A DNA stretch of 18,631 nucleotides from DATBFX01 sp036558305 (GTDB lineage: Bacteria > Chloroflexota > Chloroflexia > Thermomicrobiales > UBA6265), in the NCBI GenBank assembly GCA_036558305.1, contig DATBFX010000144.1:1-18631 (forward strand), read 5' to 3'. The notes under the pieces were generated by a model that saw nothing but the letters and a program-made list of their open reading frames with translations, did no database searches and had not been told where the DNA came from. Every line of letters starts with the position of its first letter. Position 1 is the first letter of the stretch. Both the position numbers and the translations under genes were made by a program. Positions 1 through 7,994 of the stretch are shown in pieces.

Positions 1-308
1 CCGCCCGCGACGGGGAGGAAGGGCTCAACAAGGCCATCGCCGAGAACCCCGACGTGGTCCTGCTCGACGTGATGATGCCGAGGATGGACGGATTCACGGC
101 GGCGAGCAAGATCAAGGAGCAGATGCAACCCGCCCCGTTGATCATCATGCTCACGGCCAAGGGTCAGGAGTCGGACGTGATCCAGGGTCTCACCGGCGGC
201 GCCGACGACTACGTCATCAAACCGTTCGCGCCCCGCGAGCTGATCGCCCGCATCAACGTCGCGCTGATCAAGGCGGGCAAACCGGCGGTCGTCGCCCAGG
301 AAGGATAG
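1..308 (+). CDS. Response regulator receiver domain, 5'-truncated by the window edge
   Basis: This is the C-terminal part of a CheY-like receiver domain, read in the frame that starts at base 3. The phospho-acceptor Asp is at 66-68 in LLDVMMPRMDG, the conserved Thr at 153-155 in LTAKG, and the conserved Lys at 219-221 in VIKPF. The protein ends about 25 residues after the Lys, so no DNA-binding output domain follows it; whatever is N-terminal lies outside the window. Phosphorylation by an unseen histidine kinase is expected from the family. The stop is 5 bp before the ATG of the helicase, and the AAGGA used by the helicase lies inside the last codons here, so the two are very likely co-transcribed and translationally coupled. 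The receiver assignment is firm; its partner and output are unknown. Confidence 0.93.
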   Translation, partial: ARDGEEGLNKAIAENPDVVLLDVMMPRMDGFTAASKIKEQMQPAPLIIMLTAKGQESDVIQGLTGGADDYVIKPFAPRELIARINVALIKAGKPAVVAQEG

Positions 309-313
309 GCTCC

Positions 314-3300
314 ATGGCCGAGGTCACCGCCGCCCCGCGCGGAACGGGCCGCACCTACTGGCAGGCGCAGGGGATCGCCGAGTTGACCCTCAGCCACTTC
401 GCCCTGGCCTCCGAGCAGGGCGACCGCGCCGCCCAACGCCGCGCCTTCTACGCCCTGGCCGGGTATTACGGGCGGACGCGCCGGATCGTGCGCTCGGCCC
501 TCGCCGGCGGCAAGGAACCGCTGGCGCAGGCGGCGCTCCGCAACCTGGTCTCGCTCCACCGGCCGCTGACCCAGATGCACCGAACGGCGCCCGACGCGGT
601 CCCCCTGGCGATGATCCTGGAGCGCGACGCGCGCGACGATCTCGCCCGCGATCTCGTCGTCCGGGTTCTGAGCGAGAGTCCCGAACCGCTCCGCGACGCC
701 ACGATCGTCAGCCGGATCGACGAGTTGGACATCCTCGGCCCGGTCAAGCCGGGTACGATCCGTCGCCACCTGACCGACCTCGAAGCCTCCGGGCACGTGG
801 CGCGGTCCGGCGATGGGTCCGTTCGCACCAGCCGCACCTACGCGGAGCTCGACGTCGGGTCTGCCAGCCTGCAGGCGCTGCTCGGTCCCGACCTCTGCGC
901 GCAACTCGCGGTCGACGGCTTCCGCGGGTTGAGCGACGTGGAGGCGCGCCAGGAGGTCTTCCGGGATCGCTTCGCGCGGGCGACCTCGCTGGGTACGGGC
1001 ACCGCCGATCTCGTGATCGAGGCGGCGACGACGCTGCTCGACTCGCGACCGCCGGAACCGAGCGGTTGGCACCACGCCGACCTGCTGAACTCTCCCTACC
1101 CCCGACCCTACCAGTACGAGGCGTACGCCGTTTTCCGCGGCAGCGGCTACCAGGGCCAACTCGTCGAATCGCCCACCGGCAGCGGCAAGACAATGATCGG
1201 CATGATGTGCATCCAGGACTGGCTGCGGACCGTCCACCCCGGTCAATCGATCCTCGTCCTCGTGCCGACCGCCAACTACCAGCAGCAGTGGATCGGCGAG
1301 CTCTGCTACAAACCGATCGGTCTCCGCCTGCCGCCCGAGTTGGTCTTCGCCGGTACGCCGAACCAGTTGGAGCGTTTCCAGAAGCGCACCGGCAGTCACC
1401 CCGCGATCCTCTTGATGACCTACGCCGCGCTCGCGCAGACCGGCTCGGGCGTCGGCAAGGGCGGATTCGACGTCGATTCGATCGAGATGTTCCTGCAGGC
1501 GGCGAACGTCCAGTACGTCGCCCTCGACGAGGTGCACAAGGTCGTCGAGGACATGCGCAGCGTCTCCGCCGACGTCACCCGCCAGCTCGTCGAGTGGTTG
1601 CGTGACGGCAGTCTGCGCGGGTTGATCGGTTTTTCCGGGACGGCCGAGTCCTACCGGCCCCGCTTCGCCGAACTCGGTCTGCACCTGGCGCACTCCATCC
1701 CGCTCGAAACCCTGGTCGGTTACGGCTTTGTCGCCCCGTTCGCCGAATTCGGCGTGCCGTTCGCCAACTCCGCGCGCGAGCGGCGCATCCGCGACCTGCT
1801 CGACACCTACAAGACCCACCTTCTCGACTACGTCGAATTGCTCGGGTCGGAGCGATTGCGCCGCTGGTTTGCCGAGGTCCCGATGGCCGAGCGGGTCGCT
1901 ATCGCCCGCAACCAACTCGGTATGTACCGCGGCCGTGCCGACGGCGACGAGGCGACCGCGAAACGACTCGCCGATTGGGAGCGCCGCGAAACAATCGGCA
2001 TTTCGGAAGTCCCGCTGCTGACGATCCTCCAGATCGTGCGCGGTTGGTCCGATGAAGATCTTGTGCGGCAGGCAGGCATCGACCCTGAGCGATTCGATGC
2101 CCTCCGGCAGGCCCTTCTCGATGTCCGCAACGAACTGGCCGGTCTCATCTATCTCCCGACCACAGTCGCCCGGCTGGGGTTGCCCGGTTTCACGACGGAA
2201 CTCGACCGGGAGGCGATCCTTGAGGCGACCACCACCGGTCGCTCCGTCGCTGCCCGCGCCGAACGCACCGACGACCTCCTCGCCACGACCATCGCCGGGC
2301 TCTACGCCGGGCTCACCGATTGGTACCTGCGCACCGGCGAGGGGAGGGTGGAGGCGATCAAGGCGCTGATCGACGCCGAGCGGGCGGTGCGCCCCGTCAC
2401 CGGCATCATCGTCTTCGACACCGGCAAGCGCATTCGGTGGCGCTCCGGCCTGACCGCACCCGGTTACGACGGGGTTGCCGGGCTCTTCGCCCAACTCCTC
2501 GGCGACGAACGCTTTACCGCCTTCGCCGCCCTCTCCAGCGAGATATACCTCACCTACGACGAGCACGATCCCCTACCGCCGCGGATCGCCGCCTTCATCG
2601 AAGCGGAGTTGATGCGCGGCGAAGTCGCCGAGGCGATGTTCGGTCTCGCCACCCAGGGGCTGAACCTCCCGCACGAGATGGTGGAGGAGTTGCGCGGGCA
2701 ATTCGCCGCGCTCATCGACGACTACGTCGCATCGTTGACTGGTGTGCGGACGCGACGACCGGGCGAGTTCCGGCGGCGGGTGCTGTCGCCGTTCCGGCGG
2801 AGCGCGCGCAAACGCGTGAAGGGGACGGCGGGCGAGCGGCTGCGGGCACGGTTGTCCACGCGAAACGTCCACCTCCAAGGTCTGCTGACGACCTTCTTCG
2901 ACTATGCCCAGATTGCCGAGGGTTTTCGCCACGCCCGCGTCGGCGAGGTCGAACAGGTCAGCGGCGCCCGCCAACGCTTCTTCGTCGTGCCGATGCCCGG
3001 CGGACCGCGCAAGCAATTGATGTATGACCTGACGGCCCGCATCGTCGACGCCGAAACCCTGCCGGTCAACCTGATCATCGTCTCGAGTTGGGCGCGGACC
3101 GGTTGGAACGTCATCAAACCCAACGTCCTGATCGACGCCACCGCCACCCGCGACGTCACCGCCTGGCAACAACTCCGCGGTCGCGCCATGCGCGCGCTCC
3201 GCACCTGGACCAACGACTGCTACCGGCTCCTGCTGATGCTGCGCAGTGGTGATTCGCTCGACGGCGACCTCTCGGGCGATCTGGCCGCAGGCGTCTGGCA

Positions 3301-3721
3301 ACCGTTGGCGCAACTCCCCTCGCCACCGACCCCGTTGCGCGACCGCCTCGTGCACGACGGGTTGGCCGCGCTGACCGATGCCGATCGCGACTCCCTCGCG
3401 ATCGAACTCATGCTCGGCCGCAACAAGGTGACCCACATCTACGAGTTGGTGAAAGCGACCGGTTCGTCCCGGCAGATCGAATACGACCGGCAGTCCCGGC
3501 TCTGGCGCCGCCGCGAGTCGATCGCGCGCAAGCACGCCTACGAAACGTCGGTCGATCCATTCTCCGGTACGAGTTGCCGTGGTGTGGACCATGCCCCATT
3601 GCTCTACGCGGCCGATCCCCGCACCGATCTCCCGGCCGACCTGGAAAACCGCGTCCGCGAGGCGATCCGGGACCGCGACCCGACCGTCGTCACCGGTTGG
3701 CTTGCCGCTTCCGAACGTTGA
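314..3721 (+). CDS. Large superfamily II DEAD/DEAH-type helicase with winged-helix-like N-terminus
   Basis: The product has 1135 residues. Walker A is SPTGSGKT at 286-293, the Walker B/DEVH box at 405-408, motif III (SGTAE) at 441-445, a motif IV-like strand (GIIVFDTGKR) near 697-706, motif V (SSWARTGWNV) at 924-933 and motif VI (QQLRGRAMR) at 952-960, so both RecA lobes are present. Residues about 108-178 look like a winged helix (TIRRHLTDLEASGHVARSGD). About 235 residues lie between motif III and the motif IV strand, and about 215 more between motifs IV and V, mostly predicted helical; these are unusually large insertions. No nuclease, methylase or protease motif was seen. DNA- or RNA-dependent ATP hydrolysis is expected, but the substrate is unknown. 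The start is backed by AAGGA at 301-305 inside the preceding regulator gene. A role in stress response, repair or defence is only inference from the coupling to a response regulator. Confidence 0.92.
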   Translation: MAEVTAAPRGTGRTYWQAQGIAELTLSHFALASEQGDRAAQRRAFYALAGYYGRTRRIVRSALAGGKEPLAQAALRNLVSLHRPLTQMHRTAPDAVPLAMILERDARDDLARDLVVRVLSESPEPLRDATIVSRIDELDILGPVKPGTIRRHLTDLEASGHVARSGDGSVRTSRTYAELDVGSASLQALLGPDLCAQLAVDGFRGLSDVEARQEVFRDRFARATSLGTGTADLVIEAATTLLDSRPPEPSGWHHADLLNSPYPRPYQYEAYAVFRGSGYQGQLVESPTGSGKTMIGMMCIQDWLRTVHPGQSILVLVPTANYQQQWIGELCYKPIGLRLPPELVFAGTPNQLERFQKRTGSHPAILLMTYAALAQTGSGVGKGGFDVDSIEMFLQAANVQYVALDEVHKVVEDMRSVSADVTRQLVEWLRDGSLRGLIGFSGTAESYRPRFAELGLHLAHSIPLETLVGYGFVAPFAEFGVPFANSARERRIRDLLDTYKTHLLDYVELLGSERLRRWFAEVPMAERVAIARNQLGMYRGRADGDEATAKRLADWERRETIGISEVPLLTILQIVRGWSDEDLVRQAGIDPERFDALRQALLDVRNELAGLIYLPTTVARLGLPGFTTELDREAILEATTTGRSVAARAERTDDLLATTIAGLYAGLTDWYLRTGEGRVEAIKALIDAERAVRPVTGIIVFDTGKRIRWRSGLTAPGYDGVAGLFAQLLGDERFTAFAALSSEIYLTYDEHDPLPPRIAAFIEAELMRGEVAEAMFGLATQGLNLPHEMVEELRGQFAALIDDYVASLTGVRTRRPGEFRRRVLSPFRRSARKRVKGTAGERLRARLSTRNVHLQGLLTTFFDYAQIAEGFRHARVGEVEQVSGARQRFFVVPMPGGPRKQLMYDLTARIVDAETLPVNLIIVSSWARTGWNVIKPNVLIDATATRDVTAWQQLRGRAMRALRTWTNDCYRLLLMLRSGDSLDGDLSGDLAAGVWQPLAQLPSPPTPLRDRLVHDGLAALTDADRDSLAIELMLGRNKVTHIYELVKATGSSRQIEYDRQSRLWRRRESIARKHAYETSVDPFSGTSCRGVDHAPLLYAADPRTDLPADLENRVREAIRDRDPTVVTGWLAASER

Positions 3722-3801
3722 ACCGCGGGCGGCTCGTGGACACGTACGTCGCCGTTCCGAACCGAGCGAGCCGTGCCGTGCCCAAACGGGGAATGGCCGC
3801 G

Positions 3802-4218
3802 TCAGGCGTCGCGCCGCTCGAACCGGCCGGAGCGTTCGGTCAACCGCAGCCGAAAGACCACGAGCCGGCCCGCCCCATCCAAGGAACGTGGGACGACCTG
3901 TGCGCCGTCCGAGGTCAGGAGTGCCAGGGCGTCGCGGCGGGCGCCGTCGTCGACCAGTTCTTCGTAAACGCCCTCGGCGATCACGCTCCGCCAGGACACA
4001 TCGCCCTCGACTTCGTCCACTTCGAAGCAGACGAGCGGTTGCTCGCGCATGACCTCGATCTTGCGCCCGAGTCCGCTGTAGGCGTAGACGTAGGTCCCAT
4101 CGTAGGCGTAGGTAATCGGGACCACGTAGGGGCGGTCGTTCACCGAGCAGCCGATCCGCCCGATTCGTTGCCGCCACAGCGTCGCCTCGACCTCGTCTTC
4201 GGTCATCAGGCCGATCAT
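3802..4218 (-). CDS. Pyridoxamine 5'-phosphate oxidase-family FMN-binding split-barrel protein
   Basis: The 138-residue product has the pattern of the small flavin-binding split-barrel family: GRIGCSVNDRPYVVPITYAY (20-39), then VYAYSGLGRKIEVMREQP (44-61) and the core strand VCFEVDE (63-69), followed by WRSVIAEGVYEEL (76-88). Family members bind FMN or related cofactors and are mostly uncharacterised oxidoreductases; true pyridoxine biosynthesis (PdxH) is unlikely at this length. The start is the ATG at 4216-4218, with AAGGGATG on the minus strand upstream; a second in-frame ATG four codons later is possible. It converges on the helicase with an 80-bp gap, in which I saw no clear terminator. 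It diverges from the multicopper oxidase across 374 bp. Confidence 0.87.
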   Translation of the reverse strand: MIGLMTEDEVEATLWRQRIGRIGCSVNDRPYVVPITYAYDGTYVYAYSGLGRKIEVMREQPLVCFEVDEVEGDVSWRSVIAEGVYEELVDDGARRDALALLTSDGAQVVPRSLDGAGRLVVFRLRLTERSGRFERRDA

Positions 4219-4592
4219 GTCGTCATCCCTTCGTGCCTTGCGAACCGAAACTGGTCACCGGTGGCACCGTCCACGCACCGTCAACTCGAGCTTGTGGCGG
4301 AAGCTCCCGGAGCGCAGCGGAGGCGCACTCTCGCCTTGCCGACGCATGAGCAATCCGGGTCAGGGTGCAGTCTCGCATCCCCCTCGTGCCGGGAGCGTGC
4401 GAGATCCGTCCGCGGTCGCGACAAATCCGCAACAGATTCATCCCCGCGATCCCCTCCGCTGTTGCGCTTTTGCGATGTCGTGCCTCCCGGCGACGACGAG
4501 ACTGTCACGCCGGTTCCCCCATCATCCCGGCGGGCGATGTGCCGGCCCGTCGAGACGACCGTCTCGACCTTCGATTCGATACGGAGATCACG
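4219..4592. other. Divergent intergenic region upstream of the multicopper oxidase
   Basis: This 374-bp stretch lies between the start of the flavin-binding protein (minus strand) and that of the multicopper oxidase (plus strand). No convincing coding pattern was seen in it; the frame open upstream of the oxidase gives an Arg/Pro-rich sequence of no recognisable family. It should hold both divergent promoters, but no clear -35/-10 pair stood out. The one clear element is the perfect dyad at 4549-4568. Confidence 0.6.
4549..4568. promoter_or_regulatory. Perfect 8-bp inverted repeat upstream of the multicopper oxidase
   Basis: GTCGAGAC (4549-4556) and GTCTCGAC (4561-4568) are perfect reverse complements around GACC. 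The dyad ends 24 bp before the oxidase ATG. It could be a regulator operator or a hairpin in the 5' leader. No other copy was noticed in the window, so its function is inferred from position alone. Confidence 0.45.
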
Positions 4593-5690
4593 ATGGCTCC
4601 TGCGCAGACCAGGAAAGGTCTCAGCCGCCGGCGCTTCGCCGGCGCTCTTGACCTGCTCGGCATCGGCGCCGCCGGCGCGGCGATCGCGCCGAACGCACTC
4701 GGCGTCCAGCACCCGGCCGCGGCCGACGCCGCACCGGTCGTACCGAGCCACGACATGGCCGGGATGGGGACGACCGCGACCAACGCGACCACCCCGTCGA
4801 ATCAGGAGGCGATGACGGCCGACGAGATGGACGCGATGCACGAGGTGAGCATCAAGGCGTTCCCGGCCCCGACCGGCGGACTCGGCGGTCAGCGCCTGCA
4901 ACCGGTGATGGACGGCGACGTCAAGGTCTTCAGCCTGATCGCCCAGGCCGTCCAGTGGGAGTACCAACCGGGCAAATTCGCCGAGGCCTTCGCCTACAAC
5001 GGCGTCGTCCCCGGTCCCGAGATCCGCGTCACCGAGGGCGACAAGGTCCGCATCGTCGTCAACAACCAGCTACCGCAGAGCACCTCCGTCCACTTCCACG
5101 GTGTGATGGTTCCCAACGACATGGACGGCGTCCCTCACATCACGCAGCCGTCGATCAAACCCGGTGCCGGCTTCGTCTACGAGTTCCCGATTTGCGAAGG
5201 CAACGCCGGCACCCACATGTACCACTCCCACCACAACTCGACCGAACAGGTCGGCAAGGGTCTCCTCGGTCCGTTCATCATCGAACCGAAGGACCTCACG
5301 ACCCGGCCGAACCACGACCTCGAGTACACGATCGTCCTCAACGACGGACCGATCGGCGGTTTCAGCCTCAACCGCAAGAGTTTCCCGACCACGCAACCGT
5401 TCGTCGCCAAGAGGGGTCAGCGCGTCCTCTTCCGCTTCATCAACGAGGGTCAGATGATCCACCCGATGCACCCGCACGGGATGCCGATGCGGGTCGTCGC
5501 CGAGGACGGCTACGTCCTGCCCCAACCGTACAGGCGCGATACCATCCACATCGATCCGGGCGCGCGGATCGAAGCGATCGTCGAGGCGACCGAAGTGGGG
5601 ACCTGGGCGCTCCGTTGCCACGTCCTCTCGCACGCCGAGGGACCGACGGGCATGTTCGGCATGGTCTCCGCGTTGATCGTCCAGGAGTAG
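4593..5690 (+). CDS. Two-domain multicopper oxidase with Tat signal
   Basis: The product has 365 residues. The ATG at 4593 is preceded by GGAG at 4583-4586, and the protein begins with a twin-arginine signal (SRRRFAGALDLLGIGAAGAA, 11-30), so it is exported folded. A Met/His-rich stretch follows (about 53-83). The copper motifs are HFHG (167-170), HSH (211-213), HPMHPH (290-295) and CHVLSH (342-347), with a candidate axial Met at 354. Only the second domain has a type 1 copper Cys, the layout of type B two-domain oxidases. The family couples one-electron oxidation of a phenol or metal to reduction of O2 to water. The residue before Cys342 is Arg341 where a type 3 copper His is expected, so activity may be altered. 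It lies 79 bp upstream of nirK and probably shares a transcript with it. The physiological substrate is unknown. Confidence 0.9.
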   Translation: MAPAQTRKGLSRRRFAGALDLLGIGAAGAAIAPNALGVQHPAAADAAPVVPSHDMAGMGTTATNATTPSNQEAMTADEMDAMHEVSIKAFPAPTGGLGGQRLQPVMDGDVKVFSLIAQAVQWEYQPGKFAEAFAYNGVVPGPEIRVTEGDKVRIVVNNQLPQSTSVHFHGVMVPNDMDGVPHITQPSIKPGAGFVYEFPICEGNAGTHMYHSHHNSTEQVGKGLLGPFIIEPKDLTTRPNHDLEYTIVLNDGPIGGFSLNRKSFPTTQPFVAKRGQRVLFRFINEGQMIHPMHPHGMPMRVVAEDGYVLPQPYRRDTIHIDPGARIEAIVEATEVGTWALRCHVLSHAEGPTGMFGMVSALIVQE

Positions 5691-5734
5691 GACGCGCCCG
5701 TACGACCGGCCGGCGGGGGTACGCCGCCGCCCGA

Positions 5735-5751
5735 CCGGCATAGCATGCCGG
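5735..5751 (+). promoter_or_regulatory. Small perfect hairpin just upstream of the nirK ribosome binding site
   Basis: CCGGCAT (5735-5741) and ATGCCGG (5745-5751) pair perfectly around a 3-nt spacer. The structure ends 5 bp before the AAGGAGGAG of nirK. It could be an operator for a dimeric regulator or an mRNA hairpin that tunes expression relative to the upstream oxidase. It has no U-tract, so I do not call it a terminator. Confidence 0.4.
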
Positions 5752-5756
5752 CGACC

Positions 5757-5765
5757 AAGGAGGAG
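5757..5765 (+). promoter_or_regulatory. Strong ribosome binding site fixing the nirK GTG start
   Basis: AAGGAGGAG lies 4 bp before the GTG at 5770 and matches the anti-Shine-Dalgarno sequence well. It favours this GTG over other in-frame starts and gives a complete twin-arginine signal peptide. Confidence 0.75.
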
Positions 5766-5769
5766 TCCC

Positions 5770-6837
5770 GTGAACACTCGCCAGATCTCCGAGCTTGCAC
5801 GCGACCTGCCGGCGGCGGACCGCCGGACGATCCTGAAGGGGCTCGGCGGCGCCGGCCTGGCACTCCCCATCGCCGGCTTCTTTGCCAACCATGCTGCCCA
5901 CGCCCAGGATCAGACGCCGACGCCGCCCGGCGCCCCGATCGGCTCGGGTGGAGAGCAACCCGGTACCGGCGCCGGCACCCCGATCCCGCAGCCGCCCGCG
6001 GCGTTCACCCCGATCGACCCGGTCCTGGCCCCGGTTCAGCCCGGTCCCAAGCAGGTGACCCTGACGGCGCAGGAGACGACGGTCTACGTAGCGCAGGGCG
6101 TCGCCTACGCCGGTTGGAGCTTCAACGGCACGATCCCCGGCCCGGCCCAGCGACTCGTCGTGGGGGACGACGTGACCGTCACGGTGCGCAACCAGGCGGC
6201 GATGCAGCACTCGCTCGACACCCACGCTGCCCAGACCCCGCCCGACGTCAACTACCCGATCGTCAACCCCGGCCAGGAGTACGCCTGGCACTTCACGCCG
6301 AACTTCCCCGGCGCCTTCATGTACCACTGCGGCACGCCCCCGGTGCTCATGCACATCGGGGCCGGCATGTACGGGGCGATGGTCGTCGACCCGCCGGGGG
6401 GCTGGCCACCCGCCCAGGAGTTGGTCTTCGTCCAGAGCGAGTTCTACCTCCTGGACGGCCCGAACGGCGTGAAGACCCCCGACTTCGCCAAGCTGATGCA
6501 GTACGGCGCGCTCGACTACGTCGCCTTCAACGGCTACGCCAACCAGTATGTGGAGCATCCGATCCCGGTCAAGGTGGGCGAACCGATCCGGATCTTCGTC
6601 GTCAATGCCGGTCCCAACACCTGGTCGAGTTTCCACGTGGTGGGGGCGATCTTCGACGCCGCCTACGCCAACGCCAACCCTGCCAACAAGGTCGTCGGCC
6701 TGCAGTCGATGACGATCGGGCCGGGCGATGGGGCCTGCGTCGAGCTCACGCTCAAGGAGCCGGGGACCTATCCCGCCGTCAACCACGCCTTCGGCCACGC
6801 CCAACACGGCGCGATCGCCCTCCTGCAGGCATCCTGA
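5770..6837 (+). CDS. nirK: Copper-containing nitrite reductase NirK (AniA/Geobacillus-like), Tat-exported
   Basis: The 355-residue product reduces nitrite to nitric oxide (EC 1.7.2.1) outside the cytoplasm. It starts at a GTG with a strong ribosome binding site and carries a Tat-type signal (DRRTILKG at 17-24 plus a hydrophobic stretch to about 39). A Pro/Gly-rich linker follows (about 47-80), then two cupredoxin domains. Type 1 copper ligands are His147, Cys187, His195 and Met200; type 2 ligands are His152, His186 and His339; the catalytic pair is Asp150 (HSLDTH) and His289 (SSFHVVG). The motifs YHCGTPPVLMHIGAGMYG and VNHAFGHAQHGA fit the shorter AniA/Geobacillus-type enzymes. It sits downstream of a multicopper oxidase and ahead of a strong hairpin. 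No nitric oxide or nitrous oxide reductase gene is in the window. All catalytic residues are intact, so activity is likely. Confidence 0.93.
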   Translation: MNTRQISELARDLPAADRRTILKGLGGAGLALPIAGFFANHAAHAQDQTPTPPGAPIGSGGEQPGTGAGTPIPQPPAAFTPIDPVLAPVQPGPKQVTLTAQETTVYVAQGVAYAGWSFNGTIPGPAQRLVVGDDVTVTVRNQAAMQHSLDTHAAQTPPDVNYPIVNPGQEYAWHFTPNFPGAFMYHCGTPPVLMHIGAGMYGAMVVDPPGGWPPAQELVFVQSEFYLLDGPNGVKTPDFAKLMQYGALDYVAFNGYANQYVEHPIPVKVGEPIRIFVVNAGPNTWSSFHVVGAIFDAAYANANPANKVVGLQSMTIGPGDGACVELTLKEPGTYPAVNHAFGHAQHGAIALLQAS

Positions 6838-6910
6838 GGAACGGGGCCCCAATCGCCGGCCGCGGGGATCGCTCGCCCGCCCCCAACCCGCTTCCCACCT
6901 CCCACGTTGT

Positions 6911-6945
6911 GGAACCGCCCGGAAGATGTGCCTCCGGGCGGTTCC
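6911..6945 (+). terminator. Strong hairpin downstream of nirK
   Basis: GGAACCGCCCGGA (6911-6923) and TCCGGGCGGTTCC (6933-6945) form a perfect 13-bp stem with a 9-nt loop. It lies 73 bp after the nirK stop and is followed only by TCGTATTC, not a real U-tract. It probably ends the oxidase-nirK transcript or protects its 3' end. The rest of 6838-7107 shows no gene. Confidence 0.7.
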
Positions 6946-7095
6946 TCGTATTCGGGCCGTGGCTCGTCCCAGGGGCGCCGGTGTTGCGATTTCGTGACGC
7001 CGCCACAGGGCCATTTCACAACCTTGCCACGCATCGGACCCTACCCTACGCACAACGAAAGGGGGCGACGCAAGGACGTTGCCCCGAACACCAAC

Positions 7096-7103
7096 GGGAG
7101 GTG
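7096..7103 (+). promoter_or_regulatory. Ribosome binding site fixing the start of the DoxX-family gene
   Basis: GGGAGGTG lies 4 bp before the ATG at 7108. It rejects the in-frame upstream extension, which would run back through the nirK hairpin region. Confidence 0.7.
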
Positions 7104-7107
7104 TGAC

Positions 7108-7932
7108 ATGACACGCAATCGCACGTATCTGCTCACTGCGGCCTCGGCAGGGCTGTACGCCTTGCTGTGCTGGGTGTTCGCCGATGGGCTGTTTACCGGC
7201 AAGTTCTGGAACAGCGATGCGATCGCCACGTCGTCGGTCTGGACCTACGTCATGCTGGCGGCCATCATCGCCGCAGGGTACTACCAGGCGCAGCGGCTTC
7301 CGGCCGACGGGATCGTGACGAAGCCGCAGATCGACACCACGACACCGGGTCAGGTCGACGACCCGGTTGCCTGGAAACTGCTGATGGGCAACGCCTTCTG
7401 GGCGATCATCTGGTTGCCGCTCCGCTTCTTCGTCGGCCGCGAGTGGGTGGCCGCCGGCGAGCACAAGCTGCGCGACGACGCCTGGATGAAGGGCGGCACC
7501 GCCCTCAAAGCGTACTGGGAGCGGGCGACCGCCGTGCCCGAGGGCAGGACGACGTCTGCGTCGGGCACCTACGCCTGGTTCAACGACTTCTTGAAGTACA
7601 TGTTGGACCACGAGTGGTACACCTGGTTCGCCAAGGTGATCGCGGTCGGCGAGTTCCTGGTCGGTGCCGGTCTGATCGTCGGTGCCCTGGTCGGGATTGC
7701 GGCCTTCTTCGGCACGATGATGAACTTCAACTTCCAGCTCGCCGGCAGCGCCAGCACCAACCCGGTCCTCTTCGGTCTCGGCGTCTTCATCGTCCTCGGC
7801 TGGAAAGTCGCCGGCTACTGGGGTCTCGACCGCGTGCTGCTCGCCTCGCTCGGCACCCCGTGGAAACTCGGCCGCCTCTTCCGGCACGAGCAGACGCTTG
7901 ACACCCCGCCGCCCCGCGCCAGTGCCGCCTAA
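7108..7932 (+). CDS. DoxX-family membrane protein
   Basis: The 274-residue integral membrane protein has about five hydrophobic segments (5-27, 42-60, 91-112, 172-204, 218-240). The family pattern is clear: LPLRFFVGREWVAAGEHKL (103-121), FAKVIAVGEFLVGAGLIVG (174-192) and MNFNFQLAGSASTNPVLFGL (205-224), ending in GWKVAGYWGLDRVLL (231-245). DoxX proteins are related to DoxD of the archaeal thiosulfate:quinone oxidoreductase, and in bacteria they have been tied to redox stress; the exact reaction is not established for this subgroup. Its own ribosome binding site and flanking hairpins suggest a separate transcript from nirK. The soluble loop at about 125-170 falls between the third and fourth segments. 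A role in quinone-linked redox metabolism beside the nitrite reductase is inference. Confidence 0.82.
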   Translation: MTRNRTYLLTAASAGLYALLCWVFADGLFTGKFWNSDAIATSSVWTYVMLAAIIAAGYYQAQRLPADGIVTKPQIDTTTPGQVDDPVAWKLLMGNAFWAIIWLPLRFFVGREWVAAGEHKLRDDAWMKGGTALKAYWERATAVPEGRTTSASGTYAWFNDFLKYMLDHEWYTWFAKVIAVGEFLVGAGLIVGALVGIAAFFGTMMNFNFQLAGSASTNPVLFGLGVFIVLGWKVAGYWGLDRVLLASLGTPWKLGRLFRHEQTLDTPPPRASAA

Positions 7933-7953
7933 CCGATAGCCCGCACCGGTACG

Positions 7954-7982
7954 ACGCCCCCGGCCTGAGTGGCCGGGGGCGT
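7954..7982 (+). terminator. Terminator-like hairpin after the DoxX-family gene
   Basis: ACGCCCCCGGCC (7954-7965) and GGCCGGGGGCGT (7971-7982) form a perfect 12-bp stem with loop TGAGT, 21 bp after the stop codon. The following bases are TCTCC, so the U-tract is weak. Confidence 0.75.
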
Positions 7983-7994
7983 TCTCCATCTGAC

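Noticed and set aside
209..2566. A 785-residue minus-strand open frame antisense to the helicase.
   Set aside because: It mirrors the codon periodicity of the clear helicase gene, is rich in Gly, Asp and Arg, and has no recognisable domain. Long antisense frames are expected at this GC content.
6634..6636. A suspected missing catalytic His in NirK, judged from the HLIGGHGD motif of Alcaligenes-type enzymes.
   Set aside because: Re-alignment with AniA-type enzymes puts the catalytic residue at the first His of the motif, which is His289 in SSFHVVG. The second His is not conserved in this class.
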